From Kappaphycus alvarezii (lineage: Eukaryota > Rhodophyta > Florideophyceae > Gigartinales > Solieriaceae), in contig NADL03000545.1 of the NCBI GenBank assembly GCA_002205965.3, forward strand, positions 62,001-126,000: a DNA stretch of 64,000 nucleotides, in the 5' to 3' direction. Every line of letters begins with the position of its first letter. The stretch's first letter is position 1. Below, piece by piece: positions 49,311 to 57,608 of the stretch. The notes under the pieces were generated by a model that had not been told where the DNA came from, made no database searches, and saw only the letters and a program-made list of their open reading frames with translations. The translations under genes were made by a program, and so were the position numbers.

Positions 49311-49389
49311 GCCTCCGTAGCTCAGCTGGATAGAGCTGGGGATTCCTAATCCCTGTAAGTCACAGGTTCGAATCCTGTCGGGGGCGCCA
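49311..49389 (+). tRNA. tRNA-Arg (anticodon CCT)
   Basis: A complete cloverleaf: acceptor GCCTCCG pairs with CGGGGGC, the D-arm GCTC/GAGC, anticodon stem GGGGA/TCCCT with loop TTCCTAA (anticodon CCT, reading AGG), T-arm ACAGG/CCTGT with loop TTCGAAT. The discriminator is G and CCA is encoded at 49387-49389. No tRNA clusters with it. Confidence 0.97.
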
Positions 49390-49416
49390 GTCGGATACGC
49401 GAAGAGCCAGCTCGGC

Positions 49417-49980
49417 TCAAAAAACATAAGCCACCCTCAACACCAGATCCAACTGCTCGAATCCAACGGAGCGTTCCGCCGTCGTTCGGTTGAACTCCAG
49501 ACCGATGCCGAGACCTGCGAGCAAGGTGTCGGTCAAAAAATAATCCACACCGGTGCCGAGGCGAAGTCCGAAAAAGCCGAGATCTGTACCGAGAACGTCG
49601 AAGAGTTGGCCGGCAACCAGTTGCGCATCAAAGGTGGGGGCGATGGGAAAATCAAAGCCGACGAGGCGATAACGCCCACCGGCGCGAAGCTTGAGCTGTT
49701 GAGTCGATGCCAGGCCGTAGTTAAGTTCACCGAGCACAGAGAGCTCTTTGCTCAAGGGGTATTCGATGCCCACGCCCAGTACCATGGTTTTCGATGAGGC
49801 GCTCAGCCGATCTTCAAAGAGAAAACTCGGTCCGATACTGGCGGTCACCACCGGTTTTTCAGGCTCCATGGTACGCGCCTCGGCCGAAACGCAGATGGCA
49901 GCAAAACTCAGAGCAGCGAGACCGCAAATCATCGGTCTGCAAGGCGCCGAGCGCGGGTCATGGAGTACGCGACGGCTCAT
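49417..49980 (-). CDS. Outer-membrane beta-barrel protein
   Basis: ATG 49980 gives MSRRVLHDPRSAPCRPMICG, followed by a hydrophobic signal core (LAALSFAAICVSAEA). The mature part has regularly alternating strands (TMVLGVGIEYPLSKELSVLG, YFLTDTLLAGLGIGLEFNRT) and ends DLVLRVAYVF, a C-terminal Phe. About 188 residues. Similar small barrels are common in delta-proteobacterial outer membranes; the function is not known. It is divergent from the CCA-adding-type gene and converges with tRNA-Arg. Confidence 0.75.
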   Translation of the reverse strand: MSRRVLHDPRSAPCRPMICGLAALSFAAICVSAEARTMEPEKPVVTASIGPSFLFEDRLSASSKTMVLGVGIEYPLSKELSVLGELNYGLASTQQLKLRAGGRYRLVGFDFPIAPTFDAQLVAGQLFDVLGTDLGFFGLRLGTGVDYFLTDTLLAGLGIGLEFNRTTAERSVGFEQLDLVLRVAYVF

Positions 49981-50024
49981 GGGCAAGGCCGTAGCATAGC
50001 GTCTTGGGCAAGGGCAATGCGAAG

Positions 50025-51293
50025 ATGAAGGCATCATTGGACAGCGGAAATACCTCGAATGATTATCGAATCGCCGCACGTCGCTTACTCGAGCGGATTC
50101 CATCCGGAGCGGCGCTGATCGCCCATCGCCTCCGAGACGCCGGCGCGGCAGTCTACATCGTCGGCGGTGTCGTCCGGGATGCGATTCTCGGACGCGACGG
50201 CCATGATTGGGATATTGCGACCGATTTTCAACCGAAGCGGGTGCGCGCGCTCTTCGACCGGGTGATCCCCGTGGGAGAGGGATTCGGCACCGTGCTTGTG
50301 CAGGAAGACGGCGAGAACGTTGAGGTCACCACGTTTCGAACCGAAGGCACCTACTCGGATGGGCGTCATCCGTCCGAAGTTACCTTCATCGCCACCATCG
50401 AAGGCGACTTGGCACGGCGTGACTTTACGATGAACGCCATCGCCTTCGATCCGTTGACCCAACGTTGGGTGGATCCCTACGGCGGTGCGGCGGATATCGC
50501 AGCGCGCCAGATCCGCGCGGTTGGTGACCCCCGCGAGCGTTTCCGCGAGGATGGGCTTCGACCCATGCGTGCTCTTCGCTTCGTGGCAACGCTAGGCTTT
50601 GGGGTGGAAGAGCAGACCAAGCACGCTCTTGGCGATGAGCTGGAGAGCTTTCGTGCGGTTGCTTGGGAGCGCAAGTGGCATGAATTGTCGCGCCTTCTTT
50701 CAGGCGATCACGTTGTCGACGCACTCCGTCTTTTTGCGGATTCTGGGTTGCTCCTCGAGTGCTTTCCCGAGCTCGTTCCGAACGATACCGGCGGGGATGA
50801 ACTGGATCTTTTGCCCAAGCTAGCCGCGGACCCCGGGCTTCGGTGGATCGGTTGGATGGCGGTGCGCGGTATCGAAGCGACGGAAAGTGCGGTGCTTGCT
50901 GACCGGCTGCGCTTATCTCGTCTCTTGCGGCAGCGCATGGGCCGAGCTCTTGGAGCGTACGGTCAGTTCGGGAGAAAACCGGTTACAGGGGCCAAGCTAC
51001 GCCGCTTGTTGGCTTCATGGGGTCCGACAGCCATAGCCGATGCAGTGGCTGTGAGTTCGGCTCAAGAGCCCGAGCTCGAGGCGTGGTCCCGGCGGGTTTC
51101 CCGCTGGCTCCGGCGGCCTCCTCCCTATCGCATCAACGATCTCGCAGTCTCCGGAGCGGACCTCGTGGCGCTGGGCTTCGAGGGTCGCCGAGTGGGTGCA
51201 GTCCAGCGACATTTGCTCGATGTGGTGCTCGACGCGCCAGATCGCAATCGGAAAGGCACATTGATCACCATTGCACAGGAACTTCCGAGGTGA
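50025..51293 (+). CDS. CCA-adding/poly(A) polymerase-type tRNA nucleotidyltransferase
   Basis: Class II nucleotidyltransferase of about 422 residues. AAVYIVGGVVRDAILGRDGH then DWDIATDFQP holds the catalytic Asp pair, VEVTTFRTEGTYSDGRHPSE the next motif, LARRDFTMNAIAFDP the R-R-D-x-T-x-N-A motif, and FREDGLRPMRALRFVATLGF the neck motif. The C-terminal body is helical and less typical. It either completes tRNA 3' ends or adds poly(A); motifs do not separate the two, but both tRNAs here already encode CCA. ATG 50025 is used; TTG 50004 is possible. The stop overlaps the next gene as GTGA. Confidence 0.92.
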   Translation: MKASLDSGNTSNDYRIAARRLLERIPSGAALIAHRLRDAGAAVYIVGGVVRDAILGRDGHDWDIATDFQPKRVRALFDRVIPVGEGFGTVLVQEDGENVEVTTFRTEGTYSDGRHPSEVTFIATIEGDLARRDFTMNAIAFDPLTQRWVDPYGGAADIAARQIRAVGDPRERFREDGLRPMRALRFVATLGFGVEEQTKHALGDELESFRAVAWERKWHELSRLLSGDHVVDALRLFADSGLLLECFPELVPNDTGGDELDLLPKLAADPGLRWIGWMAVRGIEATESAVLADRLRLSRLLRQRMGRALGAYGQFGRKPVTGAKLRRLLASWGPTAIADAVAVSSAQEPELEAWSRRVSRWLRRPPPYRINDLAVSGADLVALGFEGRRVGAVQRHLLDVVLDAPDRNRKGTLITIAQELPR

Positions 51294-52234
51294 AGGGTGC
51301 GACGCTTAGGTGGTACGATGCATGGGTCGCACCGAGGCCGCGGGAGGTTGGTCTTGCGGCGTTGGCTGCCAGCGCGTTGCACGACCGTAATCCGTCAAGT
51401 CTGCACGGATCGGGTCGTTCGGCGCGTCGGCGTCTCGATGCGCTCGGTGATATCTTGGCGCAGCGGGTCGGTCTCGAGCGCTCCGAGATCGATGTGATCA
51501 TTACCGGGAGTGGGCGAGAGGCGATGGCATTGGCGTCCACGTATGCCGAGGGCTTTGAGGTTTCCACGGCGACGGGCCGCAATCCAGCCCAACTTCCGCT
51601 TCGTTTAGATCCGAAGAGGAGCCGAGCGCGCAGATTGTGGGCCCCCTTCGACGATCGCGACGGCGAGCTCTCCAGCATCCAAGCCGTCAGGGATCGCAGC
51701 TCGAAAGACCAAGGCCTCGTGGTTGATGCGACTCTTGCACTTGGGCGTGTCGACCTGGTCGAATTTTGCGCCGAGGCCGAGCTCGTGGTCTTCGCGGGCG
51801 AAACCACCGGTGCTCCTCCGGGAATCGGTGCGTTACTGCGTCGTCGAGGTGTTGACCTCGTGAAAGCATGGGGTGGGGGAGCGCAGGAGCACGGTGTACG
51901 GCCAGGAACCCAGAACCCAGCCCTCGCTGCGGCGTGGAGCGCGGCTCTTGAAGCGGATGAGCGCCGAGAGTGGCTCGCCACGGCGGTCGACACCCTCGCC
52001 GGCGCCTTGGTCAAGACTGGAGCACAACCTGAGCGCGGGAAGGTGCCTGGGCTGCTCTTTGCCTGGGTCAATTCCATCGACGAACGCCAGGACTTTCGTG
52101 CGAGGCTCAAAGCTCGGGGCGCTGTCGCTGCGCCGGTCGAGCGCGATAAGCGTTTGGGTCTGCGTTTTTGCCTCGAGGCGGGTATGGATGATGATGAGCT
52201 TGGCTTACTCGACAGGGCCATTCGGCTGGGATAG
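51290..52234 (+). CDS. Degenerate cysteine desulfurase (NifS/IscS) homologue
   Basis: A 315-residue fold-type-I PLP-enzyme homologue. NPSSLHGSGRSARRRLDALG is the classic NifS start, VIITGSGREAMALASTYAEG the cofactor-loop equivalent, and AWGGGAQEHGVRPGTQNPAL the late GGGQE-like motif. At the S-A-H-K-x-x-G-P-P-G-I-G position it reads AGETTGAPPGIGALL, so His and the PLP lysine are replaced by Glu171 and Thr172. The Cys-bearing active loop before the C-terminus is also missing. Only the frame is intact, over its whole length. It sits between a CCA-adding-type gene and mnmA, whose enzyme normally takes sulfur from a cysteine desulfurase. It is probably a scaffold or sulfur-relay pseudoenzyme, or a decaying paralogue. 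Confidence 0.8.
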   Translation: MKGATLRWYDAWVAPRPREVGLAALAASALHDRNPSSLHGSGRSARRRLDALGDILAQRVGLERSEIDVIITGSGREAMALASTYAEGFEVSTATGRNPAQLPLRLDPKRSRARRLWAPFDDRDGELSSIQAVRDRSSKDQGLVVDATLALGRVDLVEFCAEAELVVFAGETTGAPPGIGALLRRRGVDLVKAWGGGAQEHGVRPGTQNPALAAAWSAALEADERREWLATAVDTLAGALVKTGAQPERGKVPGLLFAWVNSIDERQDFRARLKARGAVAAPVERDKRLGLRFCLEAGMDDDELGLLDRAIRLG

Positions 52235-52282
52235 AGCGCCGCGTTGGCTGCACCTAGGCTTGTGAACAGGGAGAGCACACCC

Positions 52283-53385
52283 ATGCGCGTCGTGGTCGCC
52301 ATGAGCGGAGGCGTTGATTCCTCCACCGTTGCCGGTTTGGCCGTGGAAGCCGGTCACGACGTAATCGGTCTCGCCATGAAAACCCACAACCTCGAGCCGC
52401 GCCAAAACCGCGCGTGTTGCACCCCAGACGATATGCGTGACGCCCGACGGGTGGCCGATACGCTGGGGATCCCATTTTACGTGTTAAACTACGCCGATCT
52501 CTTCGAGCGCGAGATCGTTCGACCCTTCGCGGAGGCATATCTCGCAGGACATACCCCTAATCCATGTGTGGCCTGCAATCATCGAGTGAAGTTCCGACCC
52601 CTTTTGGAACGGGCGCACCAGCTCGGAGCCGATCGCTTATTGACCGGCCACTATGCCCGCATCGATCGCAGTGGTGGTCGGATGACCCTTCGTCGCGGGC
52701 CGACCCCGCCAAAGATCAGAGTTATTTTCTCTACCGCCTGAACTCGGAGCAACTCGCGCGTTTGGATTTTCCACTCGGTAGCCTCCACAAGTCGATGGTG
52801 CGCGAGCACGCCTACCGGCTCGGTTTGGGGGTGGAGAATAAGGAGGAGAGCCAAGAGATCTGTTTCGTGGGGGCCGATGGCTATGCTGCGACGGTGGAGA
52901 AGATCGCCGGTCGCGCCGGCCGAGTAGGGCCGATTCTGGACGACAAAGGTTCGGTACTCGGCCAGCATCGCGGTATCCATCGCTTCACGGTTGGCCAGCG
53001 CCGAGGGTTAGGGCTTGCGGCGGCCGAGCCTCTCTACGTGACCAACATCGACGCTGAATCCGGAGCGATTCACGTCGGTCGGCGCTCAGAGCTCCTGGTT
53101 GATGAGCTCCTGGTCGAGGATTTTCACTGGCTTGGCGCACCGCCGTCGGAGCGTGATGAGGTTTTGGTGCAGCAACGCTATCGTGAGCCACCGAAACCGG
53201 CGCATGTGGTGGAGATCGACGGCCGACGGGTTCGTTTATGCTTTTCTGCAGCAGTGAATCGCGGTGCTCCGGGTCAGGCTTGTGTGCTTTATCGCGGTGA
53301 TGAGGTTTTAGGCGGCGGAGTAATCGCGGTGTTGCCACCGCCTACGTCGAACGTGTTATCGGAGGCTCGAGCGCACCATGAATGA
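52283..53385 (+). CDS. mnmA: tRNA-specific 2-thiouridylase MnmA (frame-disrupted)
   Basis: MnmA makes 2-thiouridine at U34 of tRNAs for Lys, Glu and Gln. ATG 52283 follows GGGAGAG and gives MRVVVAMSGGVDSSTVAGLA with the PP-loop. Both catalytic cysteines are visible: in GHTPNPCVACNHRVKFRPLL and in EESQEICFVGADGYA. One G is missing in the run at about 52700, where RRGADPAKDQSYFLYRL should be continuous. GIHRFTVGQRRGLGLAAAEP and the C-terminal barrel follow. About 367 residues. It overlaps rnc by 8 bases. Confidence 0.96.
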
Positions 53386-54061
53386 TCTCGTGAGCCTTGA
53401 AGAACGTCTGGGCTATCGTTTCTCCGATCACAATCTACTCCGTGAGGCTCTAACCCACAGCACTTACGCCAACGAACATCCCGACGAAGGCGAACATAAC
53501 GAGCGTCTGGAATTTCTAGGTGACGCCGTGGTCGGACTTTTGGTGGCGGATATGCTCTTTGAACGACTCGATGATGCCCATGAGGGTTTGCTCACGCAGC
53601 GTCGAGCTCGAATCGTTCGCCGCGAGGGTTTGGCCGAGATCGCGCGACGCATCGAATTAGGGAGTTATCTGCGCCTGGGGGAGGGGCAGCGCCGCGCCGG
53701 GGGTGAAGGCAGTGACCGTCTGCTCGCCGATAGCCTCGAGGCTTTGGTCGCTGCGATTTTTCGTGATGGCGGAATGGACGCAGTGCGACGTGTCATGGGT
53801 TCATGGTTTGCCGACGCACTTCGGGAAGATCTCGAACGTCTGGACTTCAAGACCTTGCTTCAGGAGTGCGCTCACGCCTGGGGCGAGGCGACACCGAGCT
53901 ACCATGTGATCGAAGTCAGCGGACCGGATCACGAGCGAAGTTATCGGGTACAGGTTGCGATCAGAGGCGAAGTGCGGGGGACAGGCGAGGGGAGTAGCAA
54001 AAAGTCTGCCGAGCAGTCCGCCGCCGAACAGGCCCTCGCGTACTACGAGGAGCATTCGTGA
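53378..54061 (+). CDS. rnc: Ribonuclease III
   Basis: Cuts double-stranded RNA, including rRNA precursors. Intact 227 residues. LREALTHSTYANEH and ERLEFLGDAVVGLLVADMLF carry the catalytic Glu/Asp cluster; LLADSLEALVAAIFRDGGMD has the second acidic pair. The C-terminal dsRNA-binding domain is TLLQECAHAWGEATPSYHVI to GEGSSKKSAEQSAAEQALAY. The stop overlaps era as GTGA. The rnc-era pair is widely conserved. Confidence 0.97.
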   Translation: MNDLVSLEERLGYRFSDHNLLREALTHSTYANEHPDEGEHNERLEFLGDAVVGLLVADMLFERLDDAHEGLLTQRRARIVRREGLAEIARRIELGSYLRLGEGQRRAGGEGSDRLLADSLEALVAAIFRDGGMDAVRRVMGSWFADALREDLERLDFKTLLQECAHAWGEATPSYHVIEVSGPDHERSYRVQVAIRGEVRGTGEGSSKKSAEQSAAEQALAYYEEHS

Positions 54062-54984
54062 AGGCTGGCTTTGTGGCCCTCGTGGGCCGGCCGAATGTGG
54101 GCAAGTCCATGCTGGTCAATCGTTTGCTCGGCGAGAAGGTGAGTATCGTCTCACCTAAGCCCCAAACCACCCGAAATCGCATTCATGGGATCTTAAATCG
54201 TCAGGACGCTCAGCTCGTCTTCGTGGATACGCCGGGTCTTACGCCTGCTCGTGACGCTCTTCGTCAGGTGCTTCGTGGGATCGCCGGGAGTGCAGCAAGC
54301 GACTCCGACCTGACGGTGGTCGTCGTTGAGGCTCAGCCGAGCAGGGGCTCGGCAGTTACATTGAGTAGTGAAGATCACCAGGTGCTTCGGATCGCGACGG
54401 TGAAATCCAAACCCGCCCTGGTCGTTTTGAATAAGATCGATCGTCTGCCGAATAAAAAGCTCCTTTTGCCATGGATTGCGCGCTACGGTGAGGAAGTTGA
54501 CGCACCGGTGGTTCCGGTTTCTGCGCTTCATAGCGACGGTTTGGAGATCTTAAAAACGATGCTCCTGGTCCGCCTCCCTGAGGGGCCGCCGATTTTTCCA
54601 ACCGATCTTCATACCGACCAGGCTGAACGCTTTTTAGTCGCCGAGTTGGTCCGCGAGCGCTTGCTCTATCGATTGCGCCACGAGGTTCCTCATAGCTGCC
54701 ACGTGGTGATCGAAGAGTTCGAAGATAAACGTGAGGGTGAGCGGGCTTTCGTGCGCATTATGGGGGCCATCGTCGTCGAGCGCGAATCTCAAAAAGGGAT
54801 CGTCGTCGGTCGCCAGGGAACCACAATTAAAGCGATCTCAACCGAGGCGCGTGCGGAAATCGAAGAGGTCCTCCAGGCGAGGATCTATCTGCGACTGCGG
54901 GTCAAGGTAGAAAAAAACTGGACCCAAGATCCTCGGTGGGTGCGGAGCTATGGTTTTGAATTGCCGACTTCAGCTCGTCTGTGA
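54058..54984 (+). CDS. era: GTPase Era
   Basis: Binds 16S rRNA and the 30S subunit during maturation. Intact 308 residues starting with GTG at 54058. G1 is GRPNVGKSMLVNRLLGEKVS, the switch I region is VSPKPQTTRNRIHG, G3 is VFVDTPGL and G4 is VVLNKIDRLPN. The C-terminal KH domain carries FVRIMGAIVVERESQKGIVV and GRQGTTIKAISTEAR. GTGA overlap with der downstream. Confidence 0.97.
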   Translation: MKAGFVALVGRPNVGKSMLVNRLLGEKVSIVSPKPQTTRNRIHGILNRQDAQLVFVDTPGLTPARDALRQVLRGIAGSAASDSDLTVVVVEAQPSRGSAVTLSSEDHQVLRIATVKSKPALVVLNKIDRLPNKKLLLPWIARYGEEVDAPVVPVSALHSDGLEILKTMLLVRLPEGPPIFPTDLHTDQAERFLVAELVRERLLYRLRHEVPHSCHVVIEEFEDKREGERAFVRIMGAIVVERESQKGIVVGRQGTTIKAISTEARAEIEEVLQARIYLRLRVKVEKNWTQDPRWVRSYGFELPTSARL

Positions 54985-56399
54985 GTGTCATGACTAGGCC
55001 GCGGCTGCCGGTTGTGGCGCTGGTTGGACGCCCCAACGTCGGGAAATCTACCCTGTTTAATCGGCTGATCGGCCGGCGAAAAGCGGTGGTCCATAATCGA
55101 CCGGGTGTCACTCGAGACCGGATCTTTGGCGAGCTTCGCTTCGATAGCCGCGTGCTCCGGGTCATCGACACCGGAGGTCTCGACTTCGACACGACCGACG
55201 AATCGTTCAGAGCGGTTCAACGGCAGTCCGAGATCGCGGTGCAGGAAGCAGATTTGGTGCTGTTTGTGGTTGATGCAGCTCAGGGTTGTGTTCCGTGGGA
55301 TCGAGACGTCGCCGACTACCTTCGTCGAAGCGGACAACGCGTCGTTTTGGTGGCCAATAAGGTCGATGAGGCGGCCCATGAGGGTCGGGTAGCGGAACTT
55401 TTTGAGCTCGGCTTGGACCCGGTTTTTCCGTTAAGCGCCGAGCATGGCTATCGCGTCAGCGAGCTCGCCGAGTATTTGATAGACCAGCTCGATGCGCCCA
55501 GCGTTGACGTTTGGGAAGGCGATGAGCAGGCACGTGCGGTCCGTGAGGATGAGGTTTCAAACGGTGAAACCTCGCAGATCGAATGGGGTGGTGGCCCTAT
55601 ACGCGTCGCGGTCGTTGGGCGTCCCAATGCCGGTAAATCAACCCTGATCAATCGCGTTCTCGGTGCAGAGCGTTTGGTTGCAAGCGCCTCGTCCGGAACC
55701 ACTGTTGATGCCATCGATAGCCCGTTTGAGCATCAAGGTCAGCGTTTTGTCTTCGTTGACACTGCTGGGCTGCGTCGCAAGCGCTCGGTGAGTGATGTCG
55801 TCGAACGAATGGCGGTATTTTCAAGTCTTCGCGCGGTGGAGGCCGCGGATGTTACCCTCCTGGTTTTGGACGGTCTCGAGCGCGTTTCGGATCAAGACGC
55901 CAAGATCGCCAGCCTAGCCCACGAACGAGGCAAGGGATTGGTGGTTGTTGCCACGAAGTTTGATCGGGTGGAAAATTCTGAATGGCGTGATCGCTTCGAA
56001 GCTGCGGTGCGGGTAGATCTCACCTTCATTCGTTATGCACGGGTACTCCGCGTCAGCGGCAAAACCGGTCGGGGAGTGCCCGGGATCTTGTCGGCGGTGG
56101 TTGACGCTGAGCGCGAACGTCATCGACGCGTGGGCACGGGCGAGCTGAACCGTTTTTTTCGCGACGTCGTCGAGTTTCACCCGCCTCCGGTACGGCAGGG
56201 TCGTCGGGCTCGGCTGTTGTTTTGCTCCCAACCGTTAGTGCGCCCTCCGACTTTCGTTTTCACGACCAACCGCGCGGCATCGATACCGGGCTCTTACTCG
56301 CGCTACCTGGAGAATCGATTGCGTGAGCGCTACGGGTTCGAAGGCACGCCGATCTGGATCAAGTACCGCGAGAAGAAGAATACCAAGCGAAAACGTTGA
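54981..56399 (+). CDS. der: GTPase Der (EngA)
   Basis: Double GTPase needed for 50S assembly. Intact 472 residues. The first G-domain has VALVGRPNVGKSTLFNRLIG, GVTRDRIFGE and DTGGL; the second has VAVVGRPNAGKSTLINRVLG and VDTAGLRRKRSVSDV. The C-terminal KH-like domain has RFFRDVVEFHPPPVRQGRRA. It ends with a basic tail (REKKNTKRKR). In the second domain G4 reads VVATKFDRVEN, with Phe replacing the usual Trp or Val after Lys. The start used is GTG 54981; ATG 54990 gives MTRPRLPVVALVG and may be the real one. Confidence 0.97.
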   Translation: MSVMTRPRLPVVALVGRPNVGKSTLFNRLIGRRKAVVHNRPGVTRDRIFGELRFDSRVLRVIDTGGLDFDTTDESFRAVQRQSEIAVQEADLVLFVVDAAQGCVPWDRDVADYLRRSGQRVVLVANKVDEAAHEGRVAELFELGLDPVFPLSAEHGYRVSELAEYLIDQLDAPSVDVWEGDEQARAVREDEVSNGETSQIEWGGGPIRVAVVGRPNAGKSTLINRVLGAERLVASASSGTTVDAIDSPFEHQGQRFVFVDTAGLRRKRSVSDVVERMAVFSSLRAVEAADVTLLVLDGLERVSDQDAKIASLAHERGKGLVVVATKFDRVENSEWRDRFEAAVRVDLTFIRYARVLRVSGKTGRGVPGILSAVVDAERERHRRVGTGELNRFFRDVVEFHPPPVRQGRRARLLFCSQPLVRPPTFVFTTNRAASIPGSYSRYLENRLRERYGFEGTPIWIKYREKKNTKRKR

Positions 56400-56401
56400 G
56401 T

Positions 56402-56432
56402 ATAGCAGTGGAGCTTCGGTGGCTATGCTTTT
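56402..56432 (+). terminator. Weak hairpin with T-tract after der
   Basis: ATAGC and GCTAT form a 5-bp stem around a 15-base loop, followed by GCTTTTAAT. It is placed correctly for a terminator of the rnc-era-der operon but is thermodynamically poor. The rest of the 280-base gap to 56676 shows no gene. Confidence 0.3.
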
Positions 56433-56676
56433 AATCAGCTTCTGGTATTAATTTCGACTTTTATGGCGGTGAGTTTTTTTCTAAAGCCCTCAACCTTATA
56501 AAATTCGACCTCAGGAAGATGGAGCCGATTCTCTCCACTGCCGAATCGCCAAGATCGCAGGCGGGGGAGTCCGCCGAGATGACTTGACTCCGGAGAGGAG
56601 AGCCGTCGTCTCCGATTTCGGACGTGGTTGTCTAATGCGCCGACGGAAGGTAGGACCCAGCGTGGAGGGGGCGTGA

Positions 56677-57552
56677 GTGATGGATGAATCAAAGGCCAGT
56701 CCTGACTGGCACGAGGTTGGGCGCGCTGCGTCGGGGTTGTTGACGCTGGTGTTGGCCTTGGTGCTCTGCCAAGCCGTGCTCCTCGATAGTTTTGGTCTCT
56801 ACGACGTCGCTGATCCGGAGGCGATCTTGGGGTTGGCTGAACAGCCCGTGGCATTTTTTCTGCTGATGATTCTGACCGGCATACTCTGCGGCCTCGCTGC
56901 CGTGACCTTCTCGCGTGGACCGATTCAGGTGTTATTGACGCAGCGTGCGGTGTTGGGTCCGCGCCTCTATTGTTTTGGCTCCCTGGCAACACTACTGGTG
57001 GGTCAGGCTTGGACGTTTTGGCTCGAAGCCATGGATCTCGGTGCCTCCGCAGGTCAGACGATGATTGACGACGCCTTGGCCGGTGCCTCGGGCAGCGCGG
57101 TGGTTCTCGGTGCCACGGCGATCTGCTTGACCAGCCCCATTGGAGAAGAGCTCTTTTTTCGTGGTTTTTTGATGGACGGATTGAATCGAGGCATGGGGCG
57201 CGGCCACGCCATCGTACTCAGTGCAATGTGTTTCGGCTTGATCCACTTTGACCCGGCGGTGTCCATCGGCGCGACCTTGATGGGGGTGGTTCTCGGAGCG
57301 TTGGCGGTGGCTTCCGGCAGCCTTTGGCCCCCGGTGGTATGCCATGTTGTGAACAATACGACCGCTCTAGTGCTGCACGGCTTGGAGGTACCCGAGACCT
57401 TTGCCGTCGACGGCGTTCTGGGTTTTGCTCTTCACGCGGGCCTCGGTGTTGCGTGCACCCTGGGGGCCGCTGCCTGTCTGGTTGCAGGATTGGGCGGTAT
57501 AGGGGCTCTTCGCTCGGTGTTCGCAGCTGAGCCCGCTGAATACGGCCGATAA
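56677..57552 (+). CDS. CPBP-family intramembrane glutamic protease
   Basis: Multi-pass membrane protein of about 291 residues of the CAAX-protease/bacteriocin-processing (Abi) family. GTG 56677 and ATG 56680 follow GGAGGGGG. The catalytic motif EELFFRGFLMDGLNRGMG contains the Glu-Glu-x3-Arg, FGLIHFDPAVS has the first His, and PPVVCHVVNNTTALVLHG the late His-Asn motif, so it should be active. Hydrophobic stretches on both sides (LLTLVLALVLCQAVLL, ACTLGAAACLVAGLGGIGAL) complete the membrane domain. The substrate is unknown. The frame is intact. It follows der and converges with the RNase E/G gene. Confidence 0.88.
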   Translation: MMDESKASPDWHEVGRAASGLLTLVLALVLCQAVLLDSFGLYDVADPEAILGLAEQPVAFFLLMILTGILCGLAAVTFSRGPIQVLLTQRAVLGPRLYCFGSLATLLVGQAWTFWLEAMDLGASAGQTMIDDALAGASGSAVVLGATAICLTSPIGEELFFRGFLMDGLNRGMGRGHAIVLSAMCFGLIHFDPAVSIGATLMGVVLGALAVASGSLWPPVVCHVVNNTTALVLHGLEVPETFAVDGVLGFALHAGLGVACTLGAAACLVAGLGGIGALRSVFAAEPAEYGR

Positions 57553-57608
57553 GTCCTCGGATTGGACACCCATAAGCTCGGGTGGAGTAGGATCTCGATA
57601 TCCGAACT

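Noticed and set aside
49396-49420. Hairpin GAGCC/GGCTC next to a run of six A/T after tRNA-Arg
   Set aside because: On the plus strand the run is A and not T, and on the minus strand the T-run precedes the hairpin and codes the last residues of the beta-barrel, so it fits no terminator orientation.
51265-52326. 353-codon open frame on the minus strand
   Set aside because: Mirror of the desulfurase-like gene; Ser/Arg/Pro-rich translation typical of an antisense shadow in GC-rich DNA.
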